Assembly (NCBI GenBank): GCA_002684375.1
Contig: NYVC01000085.1
Coordinates: forward strand, 1-16,075
DNA length: 16,075 bases
Source: Marinovum sp.
Lineage (GTDB): Bacteria > Pseudomonadota > Alphaproteobacteria > Rhodobacterales > Rhodobacteraceae
Direction of reading: 5' to 3'
The position numbers and the translations under genes are program-made. The notes beneath the pieces were generated by a model. It searched no databases. It was not told the origin of the DNA and saw nothing but the letters and a program-made list of their open reading frames with translations. Position 1 is the stretch's first letter; each line of letters starts with the position of its first letter. Positions 14,375 through 16,075 of the stretch are shown piece after piece.

Positions 14375-15337
14375 CTAGCTGATTTCCCTTAACAAACGTT
14401 TTGCAGTTTTTTCATCCGTCACAAGATGGGTGGCGAACCCCGCCCTTAAAGTTGCCGCAACGGCCGCAGTTTTCTCACGACCACCGCAAATAGCCAGCCG
14501 AGCGGGTGCTGCACGGGCTGTATCAAGCTCGATCGCCATGGTTCTTTCACGCAGTGGCCCGTCAATTTCGCGCCCTTCGCTATCGATGAACCGCCCGTAA
14601 ATCAACCCCACAGCCCCCAAAGTGAGGTATTCATCCCGCATCGCGTTATCTAAAAAATATTCTTCATTGAGATATAACCGTGTGTCGGTGTTCATCTGGC
14701 CGATACCAAACACCAACAGATTGGCCTGCCCAAAAAGACCAAACTGTCGGATCAGTGTCGGCTCCGCCAAAAGACTGGCGGTCAGCGCCGCAGTCGAACA
14801 ATAGGCCGGTGCAAACAAATTGGCGCAATGGGCCGATAATTTACTGGCAATCAACGACGCGCAAACCTCTGGCGAAGTATTTGATCCACCCAGTGAACAG
14901 CCCGCAACTTGCAGAACTTTCGTGTTGGGTTGTTTGGACACCGGCATTAAGGCCGCAAGGCGCTGCACAGTGCGCCCGAAAGCCACCCCGATGATATCTC
15001 CATCGCGGCTCATGTCATGGACCACCTGACCACCCGCCAATCCCAACCGATCGAACAGTTGTGGCCCAGATTTGGGCGTCGGAATGATATGCACCGCCGT
15101 AAGATCATAACATTTTCGTAATTCGGCAGCGAGAGACTGCTCTTCGATAATATCAGAGCGCAATTGAACCTGAACCAAGCCCTGGCTCATTGCCTCGCTT
15201 AAATAGTTGGCAACGGTCTGACGGCTCACCTCAAGCTCTTCGGCGATTTCGTTCTGGGTGCGTTTCTCGACATGATACAGCCATGCCGCCCAGCGCAACA
15301 TATCACCTGCAAAGGCAAACGGCACACGCTTTGCCAT
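14375..15337 (-). CDS. SorC-family sugar-sensing transcriptional regulator
   Basis: DNA-binding regulator of 320 residues, usual for SorC/DeoR-type sugar regulators. An N-terminal helix-turn-helix spans roughly 26-55 (KRTQNEIAEELEVSRQTVANYL). The rest is the sugar-phosphate-binding domain, with VQLRSD, GVAFGRTVQRLAAL, QVAGCSLGGSN and a C-terminal AICGGREKTAAVAATLRAGFATHLVTDE, which is typical of the family. The effector is usually a phosphorylated sugar or polyol. The start at 15337 has AGGAGG about ten bases upstream; the frame extends to 15379 with no ribosome site. It is transcribed with the kinase gene and is divergent from the dehydrogenase gene at 15476. The inverted repeat at 15424-15443 in the shared control region is its likely operator. 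Confidence 0.9.
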   Translation of the reverse strand: MAKRVPFAFAGDMLRWAAWLYHVEKRTQNEIAEELEVSRQTVANYLSEAMSQGLVQVQLRSDIIEEQSLAAELRKCYDLTAVHIIPTPKSGPQLFDRLGLAGGQVVHDMSRDGDIIGVAFGRTVQRLAALMPVSKQPNTKVLQVAGCSLGGSNTSPEVCASLIASKLSAHCANLFAPAYCSTAALTASLLAEPTLIRQFGLFGQANLLVFGIGQMNTDTRLYLNEEYFLDNAMRDEYLTLGAVGLIYGRFIDSEGREIDGPLRERTMAIELDTARAAPARLAICGGREKTAAVAATLRAGFATHLVTDEKTAKRLLREIS

Positions 15338-15416
15338 TCTATCCCAACCTCCTGTAAGCAAAACCCTAGCCCGTGGCATTGCCGCCTAATGACAAATCTA
15401 ATCCAATCGGCTCAGC

Positions 15417-15446
15417 TTGACAAATGCTAATTAAGAATAGCATAGG
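15417..15446 (+). promoter_or_regulatory. promoter with SorC-type operator between divergent genes
   Basis: A consensus -35 TTGACA (15417-15422) overlaps a perfect inverted repeat: ATGCTA (15424-15429), 8 bp, TAGCAT (15438-15443). A -10 near CATAGG (15441-15446) is poor. On the other strand TTGAAA and TATTCT, spaced 18 bp, could serve the regulator-kinase genes, with the repeat covering that -10 as well. The site is ideally placed to control both directions, and its sequence recurs at 9901-9930. Confidence 0.55.
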
Positions 15447-15475
15447 TTAATAGTGAATTTCAAAGGAGAAGACAT

Positions 15476-16075
15476 TTGAACCTAGACAGTGCGCCGGCAA
15501 ACTGGACTTCGCTCATCGATGACATCCGTGAAGGCCGCTGGATCAGCCCCCTCAATGGCAAAAAATATCCCCCAGCACCCTATGACCAGATCATTATGGA
15601 GGAAAGTCTGCGGGGTAAAGAGGCCAATCTGGTTAAAAGTCTTGGGTTTCAACCACCCTTTGCCATTGTCAGTGACAGCAACACCCATAACGCCATGGGC
15701 GCACGGGTCGCCCGTGCCTTGGCAGAGCTGGGCCCGGTCACTGAGATTATTCTGGACAAACCCCATGCTGATATGGCCGCGGTACGTGACCTGAAACAAA
15801 AACTAACGGGCTTTTCCTCGGTGATCGCCGTTGGATCAGGAACTGTGAACGATCTGACAAAATTTGCAACCTTTCAAAATGACCGACGATACTGTGTATT
15901 TGCAACAGCGGGGTCAATGAACGGCTATACCTCACTGACCGCATCGATCACGCTTGATAGCGGCTTAAAAGTCTCACTGCCCGCACAGGCCCCCACCGGG
16001 TTTTTCGTAGACCTCGAGGTATGTGCTGCTGCCCCGGCCTATCTGAATGCCGCAGGGTTTGGCGATTGCCTGTGC
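15476..16075 (+). CDS. glycerol-1-phosphate dehydrogenase-like protein (partial, 3' end outside window)
   Basis: The frame runs from a TTG start at 15476 to the window edge without a stop (200 codons). The start has AAGGAG seven bases upstream; no ATG lies nearby in frame. The protein matches the AraM/EgsA branch of the Fe/Zn-dependent dehydrogenases, relatives of the iron alcohol dehydrogenases. The NAD-binding GSGTVND is at 120-126, ATAGSMNGYTS spans 143-153, and D197 in AAGFGDCLC is the first metal ligand; the two later histidine ligands lie beyond the window. Known members interconvert DHAP and sn-glycerol-1-phosphate with NAD(P)H. In this catabolic setting it may instead oxidise the C2 hydroxyl of a polyol-1-phosphate. 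It is divergent from the SorC gene, sharing the operator at 15424-15443. Confidence 0.82.
   Translation, partial: MNLDSAPANWTSLIDDIREGRWISPLNGKKYPPAPYDQIIMEESLRGKEANLVKSLGFQPPFAIVSDSNTHNAMGARVARALAELGPVTEIILDKPHADMAAVRDLKQKLTGFSSVIAVGSGTVNDLTKFATFQNDRRYCVFATAGSMNGYTSLTASITLDSGLKVSLPAQAPTGFFVDLEVCAAAPAYLNAAGFGDCLC

Noticed and set aside
15338..15379. Upstream start for the SorC regulator at 15379
   Set aside because: No ribosome site precedes it, while AGGAGG lies before the ATG at 15337.
15489..15794. Open frames of about 100 codons on both strands near the right edge
   Set aside because: They overlap the glycerol-1-phosphate dehydrogenase-like frame starting with TTG at 15476, which carries the family motifs.
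1..16075. CRISPR array, tRNA, rRNA, insertion sequence or prophage genes
   Set aside because: No regularly spaced repeats, cloverleaf-like sequences, transposase or phage proteins were seen on either strand.

Overview
The window looks like accessory transport and catabolism DNA from an alphaproteobacterium, probably the Roseobacter/Rhodobacteraceae group. This rests on gene content and protein style: a PotABCD-like ABC operon beside an IclR regulator, a CUT1 sugar ABC operon with a large Tat-like binding protein, a fused class II aldolase/short-chain dehydrogenase, and a SorC regulator. GC content is moderate. The taxonomic placement is an inference. I saw no rRNA, tRNA, CRISPR array or intact mobile element.

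Region 1 (1-4504) is a polyamine/opine-type ABC importer on the minus strand, transcribed in the order binding protein (3316-4374), ATPase (2168-3256), permease (1269-2171), permease (455-1258). The 3' part of an IclR-family regulator gene (1-446, plus strand) converges on it with an 8-bp gap. A good sigma70-type promoter (TTGACA, 17-bp spacer, AATAAA) precedes the binding-protein gene. A 17-bp palindrome resembling IclR/KdgR operators abuts its -10. No enzyme gene for the imported substrate is in the window.

Region 2 (4505-5037) is a gene-poor gap with a 12-bp palindrome, a short direct repeat, a weak hairpin and a short coding-like fragment that may be gene decay.

Region 3 (5038-9651) is a CUT1 carbohydrate ABC importer on the minus strand, in the order permease, permease, binding protein, ATPase. 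Two strong hairpins lie between the binding-protein and ATPase genes. Region 4 (9652-10022) is an AT-rich divergent control region.

Region 5 (10023-16075) holds catabolic genes. An SDR dehydrogenase and a class II aldolase-SDR fusion run rightward. An FGGY kinase and a SorC-family regulator run leftward, with the kinase converging on the fusion gene at a 6-bp gap. A glycerol-1-phosphate-dehydrogenase-like gene, with a TTG start, runs rightward off the end of the window. Three sites sharing TTnnCAAATGCT lie in the two divergent control regions, which suggests one SorC regulon covering regions 3 and 5.

The enzymes fit a route in which an imported polyol or sugar is phosphorylated by the FGGY kinase. 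It would be oxidised at C2 by the G1PDH-like enzyme or earlier by the SDR, then split by the aldolase into DHAP and an aldehyde that the fused SDR domain processes. The substrate cannot be named from sequence alone; this unassigned polyol/sugar pathway is the most interesting candidate system here.
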